DNA of 46,162 nucleotides from Collinsella aerofaciens (GCF_015670745.1 NZ_JADPCH010000005.1:54671-100832), one strand, 5' to 3'; positions 1 through 8,120 are shown, counted from the first letter of the stretch. Notes: generated by a model not told the origin, from the sequence alone. Numbers and translations are program-made.

Positions 1-2
1 AA

Positions 3-78
3 TGGAGCGGACAACGGGGCTCGAACCCGCGACCCCAACCTTGGCAAGGTTGTGCTCTACCAACTGAGCCATGTCCGC
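3..78 (-). tRNA. tRNA-Gly (anticodon GCC)
   Basis: On the minus strand the 7-base acceptor arms (GCGGACA at 72-78, TGTCCGC at 7-13) pair. The anticodon arm CAACC-TTGCCAA-GGTTG gives anticodon GCC, and the T arm contains GGTTCGAGC. The discriminator base is at 6 and CCA is encoded at 3-5. The cloverleaf is complete, so this is a glycine tRNA ending at the window edge. Confidence 0.96.
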
Positions 79-90
79 TTGCGGGTTATT

Positions 91-138
91 AATTTACGCG
101 AGTTGTCCAAAAGACGCAAGTACTTTTTTCAAAAAACT
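91..138 (-). promoter_or_regulatory. Promoter of tRNA-Gly with A/T-rich upstream element
   Basis: Read on the minus strand there is a -35 TTGCGT (114-119), a 17-base spacer and a -10 TAAATT (91-96), placing transcription start a few bases before the tRNA. Directly upstream of the -35 is an A/T-tract (121-138) whose sequence recurs upstream of tRNA-Leu at 3592-3609. This is pattern evidence only. Confidence 0.55.
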
Positions 139-183
139 TGTCTGCCGCATGTTCTTAGTAGCTAAACGCGCTAAAGCGATTGG

Positions 184-948
184 CTAGGCACACGATTCCA
201 GCGCTCCGCTAAACAGCTTCACCATCTGCACGCGCGTGCCGGCGCCGTCCGTACGACGAGCAACCTCCACGTTATCGACGAGCATACGCATAAGCTTGAT
301 GCCACGGCCGCGCTCCTCAGATGCGACCGGTTCGCTCGTTTCATCGATAGAATAGCCGGCACCCCGATCAAGCACCTCAACCACAACGCGATCGCCATAG
401 GCCTGAACCGTCAGGACGCACCCGATACCGCCCGCATGGTCATAGGCATTACCCAGCGCCTCCCCCGACGCCAATGCGACATCGTAGCGCTCGTCACGGC
501 GCAACGGAAGCGATTCAAGGAGTTCGGCGATGCGATGTCGGTAGTATGGAAGATTCTCGATACCCTGACGGACCTCGACGCTCTTACTCCAGCGAGGCAG
601 CTCCCCCACCGGAATGGCGGGAATAGACTCCCGTGCCGGCCCCGCGACATGAAGGATATCGACAAGACGAGCAATCTCCAAAAAGCGAACAACTTCACCT
701 GATGCATTGACGAGCGAAAGCAGGCCTTCTCGCCTCATGAGCTCACGAGCGCGCGTAAGCAGGAATGCCAAGCCCGTCGAATCGATAAAGCTAACAGCCT
801 GACAGTTGATGACAACACGACGCACGCCGCGGCCAATCAAAGCATCCAACCGCCGACGCAGCGCAGGCACCGTGGCGATGTCGATATCGCCTGGTGGCGT
901 CAAAACCGCTATGTCATTCCACTCATTCATACGACCATGGTTCCCCAA
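184..948 (-). CDS. STAS domain / HATPase_c fusion (anti-anti-sigma plus anti-sigma kinase-like)
   Basis: A 254-residue protein with two domains that are usually separate partner-switching proteins. Residues about 8-103 are a STAS domain (SpoIIAA/RsbV type) with IDSTGL at 55-60; Ser57 is the position phosphorylated in this family. Residues about 120-250 are an RsbW/SpoIIAB-like GHKL ATPase, with an N box around E163/N167, DRGAG at 194-198 and GRGIKLM at 214-220. The upstream gene, 60 bases away, is a PP2C phosphatase that could reverse the phosphorylation. The start is uncertain: a TTG at 948, or the ATG at 930 (residue 7) preceded by GGGGAA. No sigma factor lies nearby, so the output is unknown. 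Confidence 0.85.
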   Translation of the reverse strand: MGNHGRMNEWNDIAVLTPPGDIDIATVPALRRRLDALIGRGVRRVVINCQAVSFIDSTGLAFLLTRARELMRREGLLSLVNASGEVVRFLEIARLVDILHVAGPARESIPAIPVGELPRWSKSVEVRQGIENLPYYRHRIAELLESLPLRRDERYDVALASGEALGNAYDHAGGIGCVLTVQAYGDRVVVEVLDRGAGYSIDETSEPVASEERGRGIKLMRMLVDNVEVARRTDGAGTRVQMVKLFSGALESCA

Positions 949-1008
949 AAAAGCCCACTCGATGCATTCGTTTCCCCAACCGTGCGGATTCAGCCCGCCC
1001 AGCGTCGT

Positions 1009-3366
1009 CTATGAACGACCCTGTAAAAACTCAAGGGACACCAATGCAATGTCATCGTCCAGCGCCGATTCGGTAAATCGGTCAAGCTCGCCCAAGACCT
1101 TGCCGCAGATTCCCGATACGCCCTCACCCGAGACAGAGAGCAGAAGGTCACGAAGGCGCTGCTCGCCAAAGAACGCTCCGGTGCGGTCGCGGGCCTCAAT
1201 CGTTCCGTCCGTATACATGAAGAGCATGTCGCCGGGAGCGAACGTAAACACGCCTGTCTCGTACACCATGCTCTCAAAGGCACCGATTACGCCCGATTGG
1301 CATCCAAGCAGCTCGACCTCTCCCCCACGGGCCTCGCCACCACCCAGCGGCATCGACTCTGGCCTGATGACCATGGTCGGAGGATGGCCCGCCGAACAAT
1401 ACGTTGCGCGTCCGGCTTTAAGGTCAATCTTGGCGATAAAGGCCGTCACGAACGTCTCGACCCTCGAGAAGCCCATGAGCATGCTGTTAAGGGAGCGTGC
1501 CATGCGGGCCGGTCCAGCGCCCTCCCAGGCATATGCCGTCAGGGCCGTCTTGACGAGCGCAGACATCGATGCGGCCTCAATGCCTTTGCCAGACACATCA
1601 CCCAAAATCATGACGGCGCAGTCGTCGGGAAGACGGATGAGCGTATAGAAATCGCCGCCGACCAACGCCGAGTTCGTGGCCGACAGGTACACCGAATCGG
1701 TTGCGATACCCGGAACATCCCCCAGGGAATTTCTCATGCCGATCTGAAGGGTCTGAGCGATATGGCGCTCCTCGCGCTTTTGAGATTCGCCCTCGTAGAT
1801 CAGTTCAAAGTCATGCGCTAAGTGCACCAAGTAGTCATATTCAAGGTCATCAATCGGCTCTTGGCTACCATCACGAAGCAGCAGCGCGCGCGTCGTCGGG
1901 CTCTTCGCAACAGAAGCAGGAACAATCGCGTCGTTACTGTGCTTGCCATCACCCTCAGAGCGCGGGCGCCCCGCCTCGATGCCGGAGTCGACGTAGAGAC
2001 CTTGACAAGGCAGACCATGCGCCCTAAGCCAGCCTCCCATAGGCATCGATTCGTCAACGCGAGTTATACGAACGTGTTTAAGGTCCTCGGCACTCGTACC
2101 GCCCAAAACAGATGCCTCAAAGCCATCAGGGCCAGCCCCCAGACGTGCCGCTGGCGCCGTCGTGGAAAAGAAAAGCTTCTCAGGGTCGTCCGGCAAGGCA
2201 ACGCGACTGCCGCCTTCAAAATCTATGACGTAGGAATCCAGACTGGCGTCATACTCAACAGGACAAAAATGGCAGTTAAGCATATTGCAGATCTCGGACG
2301 ATACCGCCTGGGTAGCCGCGGCAGAATCGTCTAGAAAGGTAAACAACTCATCACGCAAGACATTGAGCGAGCGGCCAAGCTCGGCCGTGCGACGGGAGCG
2401 AAGGCTCGATGCCATACCGACCAGCTGGATAGACAGGTAATCGCAAATGACCTCGAGCACATTAACGTCATAGGCGAGCGGTGCCTGAGGGCGTTTCCAA
2501 CCAACTTCCAGCACGCCAAGGATCTGCGTACCGTAAAAAACGGGAAGACAGATCTCGCTGCGGTACGGAGGCATATCCTGCATGCGCAACAGGTGCTTAG
2601 AACGATTGTCCAGGTCCATAAACATACCGGAGGCGGCCTTATCACCCTTAAGGTCCTGTTGAATCGACAAGCGACAGGCACGCGACTCACGAAAAACATA
2701 CGTCGGAATGCCAGCGCCATACGGCAAAAACTCAGGCAGGTAGCTGTCGTACAGCTCCTTGGAAACACCGCGAAGTTTAAAACCGCCACTCTCAGAAAAA
2801 TAGATAGCAGCACCCGAAGCATCGAGCGTTCCTACAAGCTGGTTCAAAACGGTATCAAGTAGGCTGGGCAGCTCATCGGAGCCCACGGTACTCATAATGA
2901 CCGAGAGCGTGCCAGAGAGGCGCTTGTTAGCCACTCTAAGCTCCGAAAGAGCACGCTTGAGCTGACGGTCGTGCGAATACTGTTCTTCGATGCTATGGAG
3001 CGCCACCAGGACACGTGGCGCGCGGCGCCCAAAGATGCGTGGAGGCGTTACGGAGCCCGCACGAACCAAGACGGGGATAAAGGAGCCGTCACTCAGCTTG
3101 AGCATCAGTTCGTTCTCGGAGCCATCAGTTTCAAATGGCAGACGATGTTCCGTCGCACGTTCAAAAGCGGACGAGTACAGGACGTCTTTAACATCTCCAC
3201 CAATGACGTCGGCGCGTTCCTCGCACATCAAACCAAGTAAGCGATTATTCACATGCAGAATGGTTCCGTCGAGCTCGCAGATGATGACAGCATCGCTCGT
3301 GATCTCGACTAGTTGGGCAACGTCTGCCCACTCGTTGCGTTCAAGCGTTTCCATCGTGGACCCCAC
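1009..3366 (-). CDS. PAS/GAF sensor with SpoIIE-type PP2C phosphatase domain
   Basis: A 785-residue RsbU/RsbP-like serine phosphatase without membrane segments. The order is a PAS domain (about 15-125), a short helical linker, a GAF domain (about 160-320), a second, more divergent GAF-like stretch (about 335-530) and a C-terminal SpoIIE/PP2C domain (about 540-785). Metal-ligand motifs are visible: VGGDFY, GDVSGKG, YTDGTIEARD and DDDIALV. Family knowledge predicts dephosphorylation of a STAS-domain protein, and the downstream gene encodes one fused to its putative kinase. The start is a GTG at 3366 or, with a better Shine-Dalgarno (GGTGGGG), the ATG at 3354. The input signal cannot be read from sequence. 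Confidence 0.88.
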   Translation of the reverse strand: MGSTMETLERNEWADVAQLVEITSDAVIICELDGTILHVNNRLLGLMCEERADVIGGDVKDVLYSSAFERATEHRLPFETDGSENELMLKLSDGSFIPVLVRAGSVTPPRIFGRRAPRVLVALHSIEEQYSHDRQLKRALSELRVANKRLSGTLSVIMSTVGSDELPSLLDTVLNQLVGTLDASGAAIYFSESGGFKLRGVSKELYDSYLPEFLPYGAGIPTYVFRESRACRLSIQQDLKGDKAASGMFMDLDNRSKHLLRMQDMPPYRSEICLPVFYGTQILGVLEVGWKRPQAPLAYDVNVLEVICDYLSIQLVGMASSLRSRRTAELGRSLNVLRDELFTFLDDSAAATQAVSSEICNMLNCHFCPVEYDASLDSYVIDFEGGSRVALPDDPEKLFFSTTAPAARLGAGPDGFEASVLGGTSAEDLKHVRITRVDESMPMGGWLRAHGLPCQGLYVDSGIEAGRPRSEGDGKHSNDAIVPASVAKSPTTRALLLRDGSQEPIDDLEYDYLVHLAHDFELIYEGESQKREERHIAQTLQIGMRNSLGDVPGIATDSVYLSATNSALVGGDFYTLIRLPDDCAVMILGDVSGKGIEAASMSALVKTALTAYAWEGAGPARMARSLNSMLMGFSRVETFVTAFIAKIDLKAGRATYCSAGHPPTMVIRPESMPLGGGEARGGEVELLGCQSGVIGAFESMVYETGVFTFAPGDMLFMYTDGTIEARDRTGAFFGEQRLRDLLLSVSGEGVSGICGKVLGELDRFTESALDDDIALVSLEFLQGRS

Positions 3367-3377
3367 CGTCTATCGGT

Positions 3378-3402
3378 AACAAAAAAGCCTCCGAAGAGGC
3401 TT
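3378..3402 (-). terminator. Rho-independent terminator of tRNA-Leu
   Basis: On the minus strand, a GCCTC-TTCG-GAGGC hairpin (3387-3400) with a UUCG tetraloop is followed by six T (3381-3386). It lies just after the CCA end of tRNA-Leu and just before the PP2C gene, so that gene probably relies on read-through or a weak promoter here. Confidence 0.85.
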
Positions 3403-3413
3403 CTCAAATGCGA

Positions 3414-3503
3414 TGGTGTCGGAGGCGGGACTTGAACCCGCATGACCAAAAAGCGGTCACTAGCACCTCAAGCTAGCGCGTCTGCCAATTCCGCCACTCC
3501 GAC
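3414..3503 (-). tRNA. tRNA-Leu (anticodon GAG)
   Basis: Acceptor arms GTCGGAG and CTCCGAC pair (3497-3503 with 3418-3424). The anticodon arm CTAGC-TTGAGGT-GCTAG gives GAG. A long variable arm (TGACCGCTTTTTGGTCA) marks a class II tRNA. The discriminator is at 3417 and CCA is encoded at 3414-3416. Confidence 0.96.
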
Positions 3504-3560
3504 ATGCTATGTTGTTGATTCACGGTTCGTTTTGTTGGACCCGCGCGTTCAACGAGGAAG

Positions 3561-3609
3561 ATAATAACCTATGATTCGAGAACTGTGCAAGCACTTTTTT
3601 CAAAAAAGT
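3561..3609 (-). promoter_or_regulatory. Promoter of tRNA-Leu with palindromic A/T upstream element
   Basis: Minus-strand -35 TTGCAC (3585-3590), an 18-base spacer and -10 TATTAT (3561-3566), giving a leader of about 50 bases before the tRNA. Immediately upstream is a 17-base near-perfect palindrome, ACTTTTTTCAAAAAAGT, which differs by one base from the element upstream of tRNA-Gly. Confidence 0.6.
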
Positions 3610-3980
3610 TTACGAATTTGTAAATGCGCAGATAGACTGACCTGTTCGGGCAGGAATGAGGTTGCTTTCCAACGCGTCCTCGGGCATGCGGCATTATTTT
3701 GATCTGCGCTTCGCGCTACAAAATAATGCCGCCCCCTGCGGAATGCGTTTGAAAGCAACCTCATTCCTGCCCTAGGGACACATGCTTCAGGCACAGTTCT
3801 CAAACATGTTCTGGGGGCTGATGCAAATTTGGTGGCTCGGCTTTGCCGAGCCCTTATATGGGGAGGTCGGAGCTAAAGCTCCGGCCTCACTCAATTTCTC
3901 ATCAGATTAAGTGAGCGATCAAGGAATCGCACCCCTCCCTGCCGAGTTACCGCAGGGCGGGCCCGGACGAGAACAACCGA
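3610..3980. other. Non-coding region between tRNA-Leu and oppF, rich in hairpins
   Basis: No credible gene. A frame crossing 3600-3803 lies within a palindrome and matches no protein I know. The region holds the long palindrome (3648-3772), two compact perfect-arm hairpins (3833-3852, GGCTCGGC arms; 3864-3885, GGAGC arms) and one arm of a 17-base inverted repeat whose partner lies in the 3' end of oppF. None has a clean T-tract on the minus strand, so these look like 3'-UTR structure rather than textbook terminators. Confidence 0.6.
3648..3772. repeat. 125-base imperfect palindrome
   Basis: Outer arms of 22 bases are perfectly complementary (3648-3669 with 3751-3772). Inner arms of 13 bases are also perfect (3689-3701 CGGCATTATTTTG with 3719-3731). 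The segments between are only partly complementary, and the apex (GCGCTTCGCGC) can fold again. I see no target-site duplication and no transposase. It could be a REP/MITE-like element or a structured RNA. Confidence 0.8.
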
Positions 3981-4009
3981 CTACAGGTCGATGTGCGATT
4001 CCTTGATCG
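3916..4009. repeat. 17-base inverted repeat spanning the oppF stop codon
   Basis: CGATCAAGGAATCGCAC at 3916-3932 is exactly complementary to 3993-4009, which encodes residues near the OppF C-terminus. A smaller hairpin (CCCTGC/GCAGGG arms) lies between. The transcript would fold the end of the reading frame into a stem, which may stabilise the mRNA 3' end or mark a recombination event. Confidence 0.75.
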
Positions 4010-5009
4010 GGAACGGCTCCGCGAAGTGGCACGCGCAGCAGTGACCCGGTGCGACTTCCTTAAACTCGGGAAGCTTCTCGGAGCAGATACCCTGCGCGAT
4101 CGGGCAGCGCGTGTGGAAACGGCAGCCGGTCGGCGGATCCAGCGGTGACGGCGGATCGCCGGCGAGGATGATGCGCTTACGGGTCTTCTGGATATCCGGA
4201 TCGGGAACCGGCACGGCAGACAGCAGCGACTGCGTGTACGGATGGTGAGGCTCGCTATAGAGCGTCTTCCAGTCCGAAACCTCAACCATCTTACCCAGAT
4301 ACATAACGGCAACGCGATCGGAAATGTGCTGCACGACGGACAGGTCGTGAGCGATAAACAGATACGCGGTACCGAACTTGTCCTGCAGTTCCTTGAGCAG
4401 GTTCAGAACCTGGGCCTGAATGGACACATCCAGAGCGGAAACCGGCTCGTCGCAGATAATCAGCTTGGGCTTCAGGGCAAACGCGCGGGCAATGCCGACA
4501 CGCTGACGTTGACCGCCGGAGAACTCATGAGGATAGCGGTTGATGTGCTCGGGGTTCAGTCCGACAACGTCGAGAAGCTCGCGGACACGCTCAATGCGCT
4601 CCTCCTTGGTGCCCACGCCGTGAATGGTCATGGGCTCGGAGACGATCTCGCCGATGGTCATGCGGGGATTCAGCGAAGCATAAGGATCCTGGAAGATAAA
4701 CTGCATCTCGCGACGCATGTCCTTGATCTCATGCTTGCTCATCTCGGCAACATCTTTACCCTGGAAGAACACCTTACCGGCGGTCGGCTTGGTCAGGCGC
4801 ATGATGGTACGGCCCGTGGTGGACTTACCGCAACCAGACTCGCCGACCAGGCCAAAGGTCTCGCCCGGATAAATCTCGAACGAAATGTCATTCACAGCAG
4901 AGACGACACGCTTGGAGAAGCGCTTGGCGAACATGCCGGACTCAGCGGGAAACTCCTTAGAGAGGTGCTCGACCTTCAGCAGCGGAGTACGCTCGTTGGT
5001 ATCTGCCAT
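3981..5009 (-). CDS. oppF: Oligopeptide ABC transporter ATP-binding protein OppF
   Basis: A 342-residue ABC ATPase that powers peptide import with OppD. Walker A GESGCGKST is at about 57-64, the signature FSGGQRQR at about 163-170, Walker B IICDEP at about 184-189 and the switch histidine in AHDLS at 221. The C-terminal oligopeptide-transporter domain carries cysteines at 296, 302, 309, 324, 325 and 327; in some relatives similar cysteines bind an Fe-S cluster, which is inference here. The ATG shares a base with the oppD stop (TAATG), so the two are translationally coupled. It is the last gene of oppABCDF. The substrate is probably peptide, but this is from family only. Confidence 0.93.
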   Translation of the reverse strand: MADTNERTPLLKVEHLSKEFPAESGMFAKRFSKRVVSAVNDISFEIYPGETFGLVGESGCGKSTTGRTIMRLTKPTAGKVFFQGKDVAEMSKHEIKDMRREMQFIFQDPYASLNPRMTIGEIVSEPMTIHGVGTKEERIERVRELLDVVGLNPEHINRYPHEFSGGQRQRVGIARAFALKPKLIICDEPVSALDVSIQAQVLNLLKELQDKFGTAYLFIAHDLSVVQHISDRVAVMYLGKMVEVSDWKTLYSEPHHPYTQSLLSAVPVPDPDIQKTRKRIILAGDPPSPLDPPTGCRFHTRCPIAQGICSEKLPEFKEVAPGHCCACHFAEPFPIKESHIDL

Positions 5010-6100
5010 TACGCCTCGCCTCCCTTCTTGGAATCCTTGCGCGTACGGGACGTCTCAGGAGCGTTCTTGAGGAACTCGGGGTCACCGGAGTAGTGGCACG
5101 CAGAGTAATGACCAGACTCGGTGACAACGCGCTCGGGGCGCTGCTTGCGGCACTTGTCCGTCGCATAGGGGCAGCGAGGAGAGAAGACGCAGCCCTCAGG
5201 CAGGTTCATGAGCGAAGGCGGGTTGCCGTGAATCGGCGTCAGCGGCTTCTTCTCCTCGATGGCCTGCTCCGGGATGGAGCGGATAAGGCCCCAGGTATAG
5301 GGGTGACGGCTCTCGTAGAAAATTTCCTCAGCAGTACCGAACTCGACGGGACGACCAGCGTACATAACCATGATCTTGTCGGCCATATCAGCGACGACAC
5401 CCAGGTCATGGGTGATCATGATGATGGCGTTGCCGTTCTTCTCCTGCATTTCCTGCATAAGCTCAATAATCTGAGCCTGAATGGTAACGTCCAAGGCAGT
5501 CGTGGGCTCGTCGGCAATCAGAATATCGGGGTCGCAGGCAAGAGCCATAGCGATCATGACGCGCTGACGCATACCGCCAGAGAACTGGTGCGGATACTCA
5601 TTGACGCGCTTCTCGGGCTCGGGAATACCAACAAGGTCCAGAAGCTCGGTGGCACGCTTGAGCGCCTCCTGTTTGGAGTAGCCACGGTGCAGACGAAGGC
5701 CCTCGCCCACCTGCTTGCCGATCTTATAAACCGGGTTCAGGGAGGTCATAGGATCCTGGAAGATCATCGCGATATCGTTACCGCGAATGTGCTGCATCTC
5801 TTCCTCGGTCATTTCGAGGATAGAACGACCGCGATAGCGAACGTCGCCGCCCTCAATCTTTCCCGGAGGCATCGAGATGAGGCCCATGATGGTCATGGCG
5901 GTCACGGACTTACCGGAGCCGGACTCACCGACGACACCCAGGGTCTCGCCGCGATCGAGCGTGTAGGACACACCGTCGACAGCGCGAACGACGCCGTCCT
6001 CGGTATGGAAATACATCTTAAGGTCATCGACCTCGAGCAGATGCTGGCCCTCGGGAACCGGCTGGTCCTTCAGGTCCACATAGTTCTTGTTCTTCTTCAT
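5009..6100 (-). CDS. oppD: Oligopeptide ABC transporter ATP-binding protein OppD
   Basis: A 363-residue ABC ATPase paired with OppF. Walker A GESGSGKS is at about 58-65, the Q-loop FQDPMTSLNP at about 114-123, the signature FSGGMRQR at about 173-180, Walker B ILIADEP at about 193-199 and the switch histidine in THDLG at 231. The C-terminal domain has Cys304, Cys310, Cys317 and Cys335, spaced as in the Cys-rich tail of OppD-type ATPases. It starts two bases after the oppC stop, with AAGGA upstream inside the oppC end. The tail after residue 340 is short, charged and probably disordered. Confidence 0.93.
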   Translation of the reverse strand: MKKNKNYVDLKDQPVPEGQHLLEVDDLKMYFHTEDGVVRAVDGVSYTLDRGETLGVVGESGSGKSVTAMTIMGLISMPPGKIEGGDVRYRGRSILEMTEEEMQHIRGNDIAMIFQDPMTSLNPVYKIGKQVGEGLRLHRGYSKQEALKRATELLDLVGIPEPEKRVNEYPHQFSGGMRQRVMIAMALACDPDILIADEPTTALDVTIQAQIIELMQEMQEKNGNAIIMITHDLGVVADMADKIMVMYAGRPVEFGTAEEIFYESRHPYTWGLIRSIPEQAIEEKKPLTPIHGNPPSLMNLPEGCVFSPRCPYATDKCRKQRPERVVTESGHYSACHYSGDPEFLKNAPETSRTRKDSKKGGEA

Positions 6101-6102
6101 CC

Positions 6103-7038
6103 TTATGCGTCCTTCATCTTGACGTCGAGGGCGTCGCGCAAACCGTCACCCAGCAGGGTGAAGGCGAGCACCGTCGAGAGAATTGCCAGACCGGGCATGA
6201 TCATCATCCAGGGAGCAGTCAGCAGATACTGCTGACCGTCCTGAATCATGGAACCCCACGAAGGCGTAGGCGGAATGACGCCCATACCGAGGAAGGACAG
6301 AGCGGACTCGGTCAGAATGGCGCCACCAATGTTCATGGTCGCGTAAACCACGATGGAAGCGACGGAGTTCGGGAAGATGTGACGCACGACGATACGAGCA
6401 TCAGATGCACCCATCGCGCGCGCAGCGTCAACATAGTCGTTTTCCTTGACCGTCAAGATTGCAGAGCGGAAGACGCGCGCAATCGAAGGCCAGCCGAGAA
6501 TACCAATGGCGATAAAGACGTTCTGAAGACCACGACCGATAACGGCGATCATGGCGACAACGAACAGCACGTACGGGAACGCCAGGAAGATGTCCGCACA
6601 GCGCATGATGATCGTATCCCAGATGCCGCCGTAGAAACCGGCCAGAGCACCCATGACCAGACCGATCAGCGTGGAGATCGCGGTGGCCATAATGCCGACG
6701 GACAGCGAAACGCGCGCACCGTAGATAACACGGACGAGAATGTCACGACCAAGGGCGTCGGTGCCAAACGGGTGCTCTGCACACGGAGCCAGCAGCGACG
6801 TCTCGGCCATGGTGGTCGAGTCGGAAGCCGTCGGCGAACCGAGCCAGGGCTTAGCCCACAGATCTGCGGTCAGTGCAACCACAACGACGATGATGATCCA
6901 GCAGACACCGATAACGGCGAGCTTGTTCTTACGAAGACGCTTAAAAGCGTCGCCCCACAGCGTGCGGGACTTGGCGGGAGCAGATGCGGCCTTAGTGGCG
7001 GTAGCCTGCTCCTGAGACTGAGAATCAGTTTCCTGCAT
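6103..7038 (-). CDS. oppC: Oligopeptide ABC transporter permease OppC
   Basis: A 311-residue inner-membrane permease. A cytoplasmic N-terminus precedes a first membrane helix at about residues 40-60. The OppC-typical GTDALGRDILVRVIYGARVSL motif and a BPD-transport domain with the EAA loop (DYVDAARAMGASD) follow. The ATG has a strong ribosome site (AGGGAGGT, 7 bases upstream). It lies 14 bases from oppB and forms the heterodimeric channel with OppB. Nothing in it is unusual for the family. Confidence 0.94.
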   Translation of the reverse strand: MQETDSQSQEQATATKAASAPAKSRTLWGDAFKRLRKNKLAVIGVCWIIIVVVVALTADLWAKPWLGSPTASDSTTMAETSLLAPCAEHPFGTDALGRDILVRVIYGARVSLSVGIMATAISTLIGLVMGALAGFYGGIWDTIIMRCADIFLAFPYVLFVVAMIAVIGRGLQNVFIAIGILGWPSIARVFRSAILTVKENDYVDAARAMGASDARIVVRHIFPNSVASIVVYATMNIGGAILTESALSFLGMGVIPPTPSWGSMIQDGQQYLLTAPWMMIMPGLAILSTVLAFTLLGDGLRDALDVKMKDA

Positions 7039-7052
7039 GAGACGTACCTCCC

Positions 7053-8090
7053 TTAGGCCTTATCCGACGGACCGCCAAGGCGGATGCGCGGGTCGAGGAA
7101 TGCATAGCTAATGTCGACGAGCAGGTTGATCACCATGACGACGACAACGATGAGCGTAACGCCGCCCATAACGATGGGCCAGTCACGCATGCTAATGGCG
7201 CGATAGACCTCATAGCCGATACCAGGCCAGTTGAAGACCGTCTCGGTCAGGATGGCGCCCGAAAGCATGCCACCAAAGTCGACACCAATATAGGTAACGA
7301 CGGGGATGAGTGCATTCTTAAGCGCATGCTTGATGATGATCGCACGATTGGAGAGACCCTTGGCCTTTGCCGTACGGATGTAATCCTGGTTCATGACATC
7401 AAGCAGCTGCGAGCGCATAATGCGGGCAGCATAAGCGGTCGAAACCGAAGCCAGCGTAATGGTCGGAAGCACATAGTGCATCCAATCCTGATACTGAGAG
7501 CTGGAACCGCCGGCACCCGAGATCGGCATGGAGAATGCACCGCCCGTGGCGTCCTTGAGAATGACGCCAAAGAACAGCTGCAGCAACATACCGAGCCAGA
7601 AGGCCGGGACAGCAACGAGGATCGACGTGGTGAGCGTAACCAAAATATCCCAGAAGGAATAACGCTTTACCGCCGAAATGATACCCGCACCGATACCCAT
7701 GATTGCCTCGAGCACGATGGCGCACGCGGCTAGTTTGACCGTATACGGATACTTCTGGGCAAAGATTTCCGTAACCGGCAGCTTACGCTGGTACGAATTG
7801 CCCAGATCGCCATGAAGCAGGCCGTTCATGTAATACAAGTAACGGTCCACGAGCGACGTTTGAACGGGGTCGCCGTTCTCGTCAAGGATCGCGTTGCCGT
7901 CCTCGTCCGTCTGGACCAGGTGATAGCGAACGCGAAGCTGAAGCTCCACCTCGGGGGACAGAGCCTTGTCTCCACCGATCAGTTTGATCGGATCTCCCGG
8001 CACGATATTCTGGAGGGCGAACAGAATCAGCGTAACGCCCAAAAACACCGGGATGAACTGAAGCACACGTTTAACGATGTACTTACCCAT
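7053..8090 (-). CDS. oppB: Oligopeptide ABC transporter permease OppB
   Basis: A 345-residue permease with a first helix at about 9-29, the family motif PGDP at about 31-34, and the EAA loop (DYIRTAKAKGLSN). A short acidic insertion (about residues 61-78, with DEDGN and DENGDP) sits in the extracytoplasmic segment before HGDLGNS; most OppB proteins lack it. The ATG at 8090 is preceded by AGGGGAGTGG. It follows oppA after a 156-base gap that holds a hairpin, a usual arrangement when the binding protein is made in excess over the channel. Confidence 0.94.
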   Translation of the reverse strand: MGKYIVKRVLQFIPVFLGVTLILFALQNIVPGDPIKLIGGDKALSPEVELQLRVRYHLVQTDEDGNAILDENGDPVQTSLVDRYLYYMNGLLHGDLGNSYQRKLPVTEIFAQKYPYTVKLAACAIVLEAIMGIGAGIISAVKRYSFWDILVTLTTSILVAVPAFWLGMLLQLFFGVILKDATGGAFSMPISGAGGSSSQYQDWMHYVLPTITLASVSTAYAARIMRSQLLDVMNQDYIRTAKAKGLSNRAIIIKHALKNALIPVVTYIGVDFGGMLSGAILTETVFNWPGIGYEVYRAISMRDWPIVMGGVTLIVVVVMVINLLVDISYAFLDPRIRLGGPSDKA

Positions 8091-8120
8091 ACCACTCCCC
8101 TATCTAGGGATTAACCTAAA

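Noticed and set aside
184-3366. A sigma factor gene in the partner-switching region
   Set aside because: No sigma-like protein is encoded here; only the STAS/HATPase fusion and the phosphatase are found.
3648-3772. Palindrome as a CRISPR array or IS element
   Set aside because: There is only one unit with no regular spacers, no cas gene and no transposase nearby.
3600-3803. A 67-codon minus-strand frame in the spacer before oppF
   Set aside because: It runs through both arms of the palindrome, has no ribosome site and no resemblance to any protein I know.
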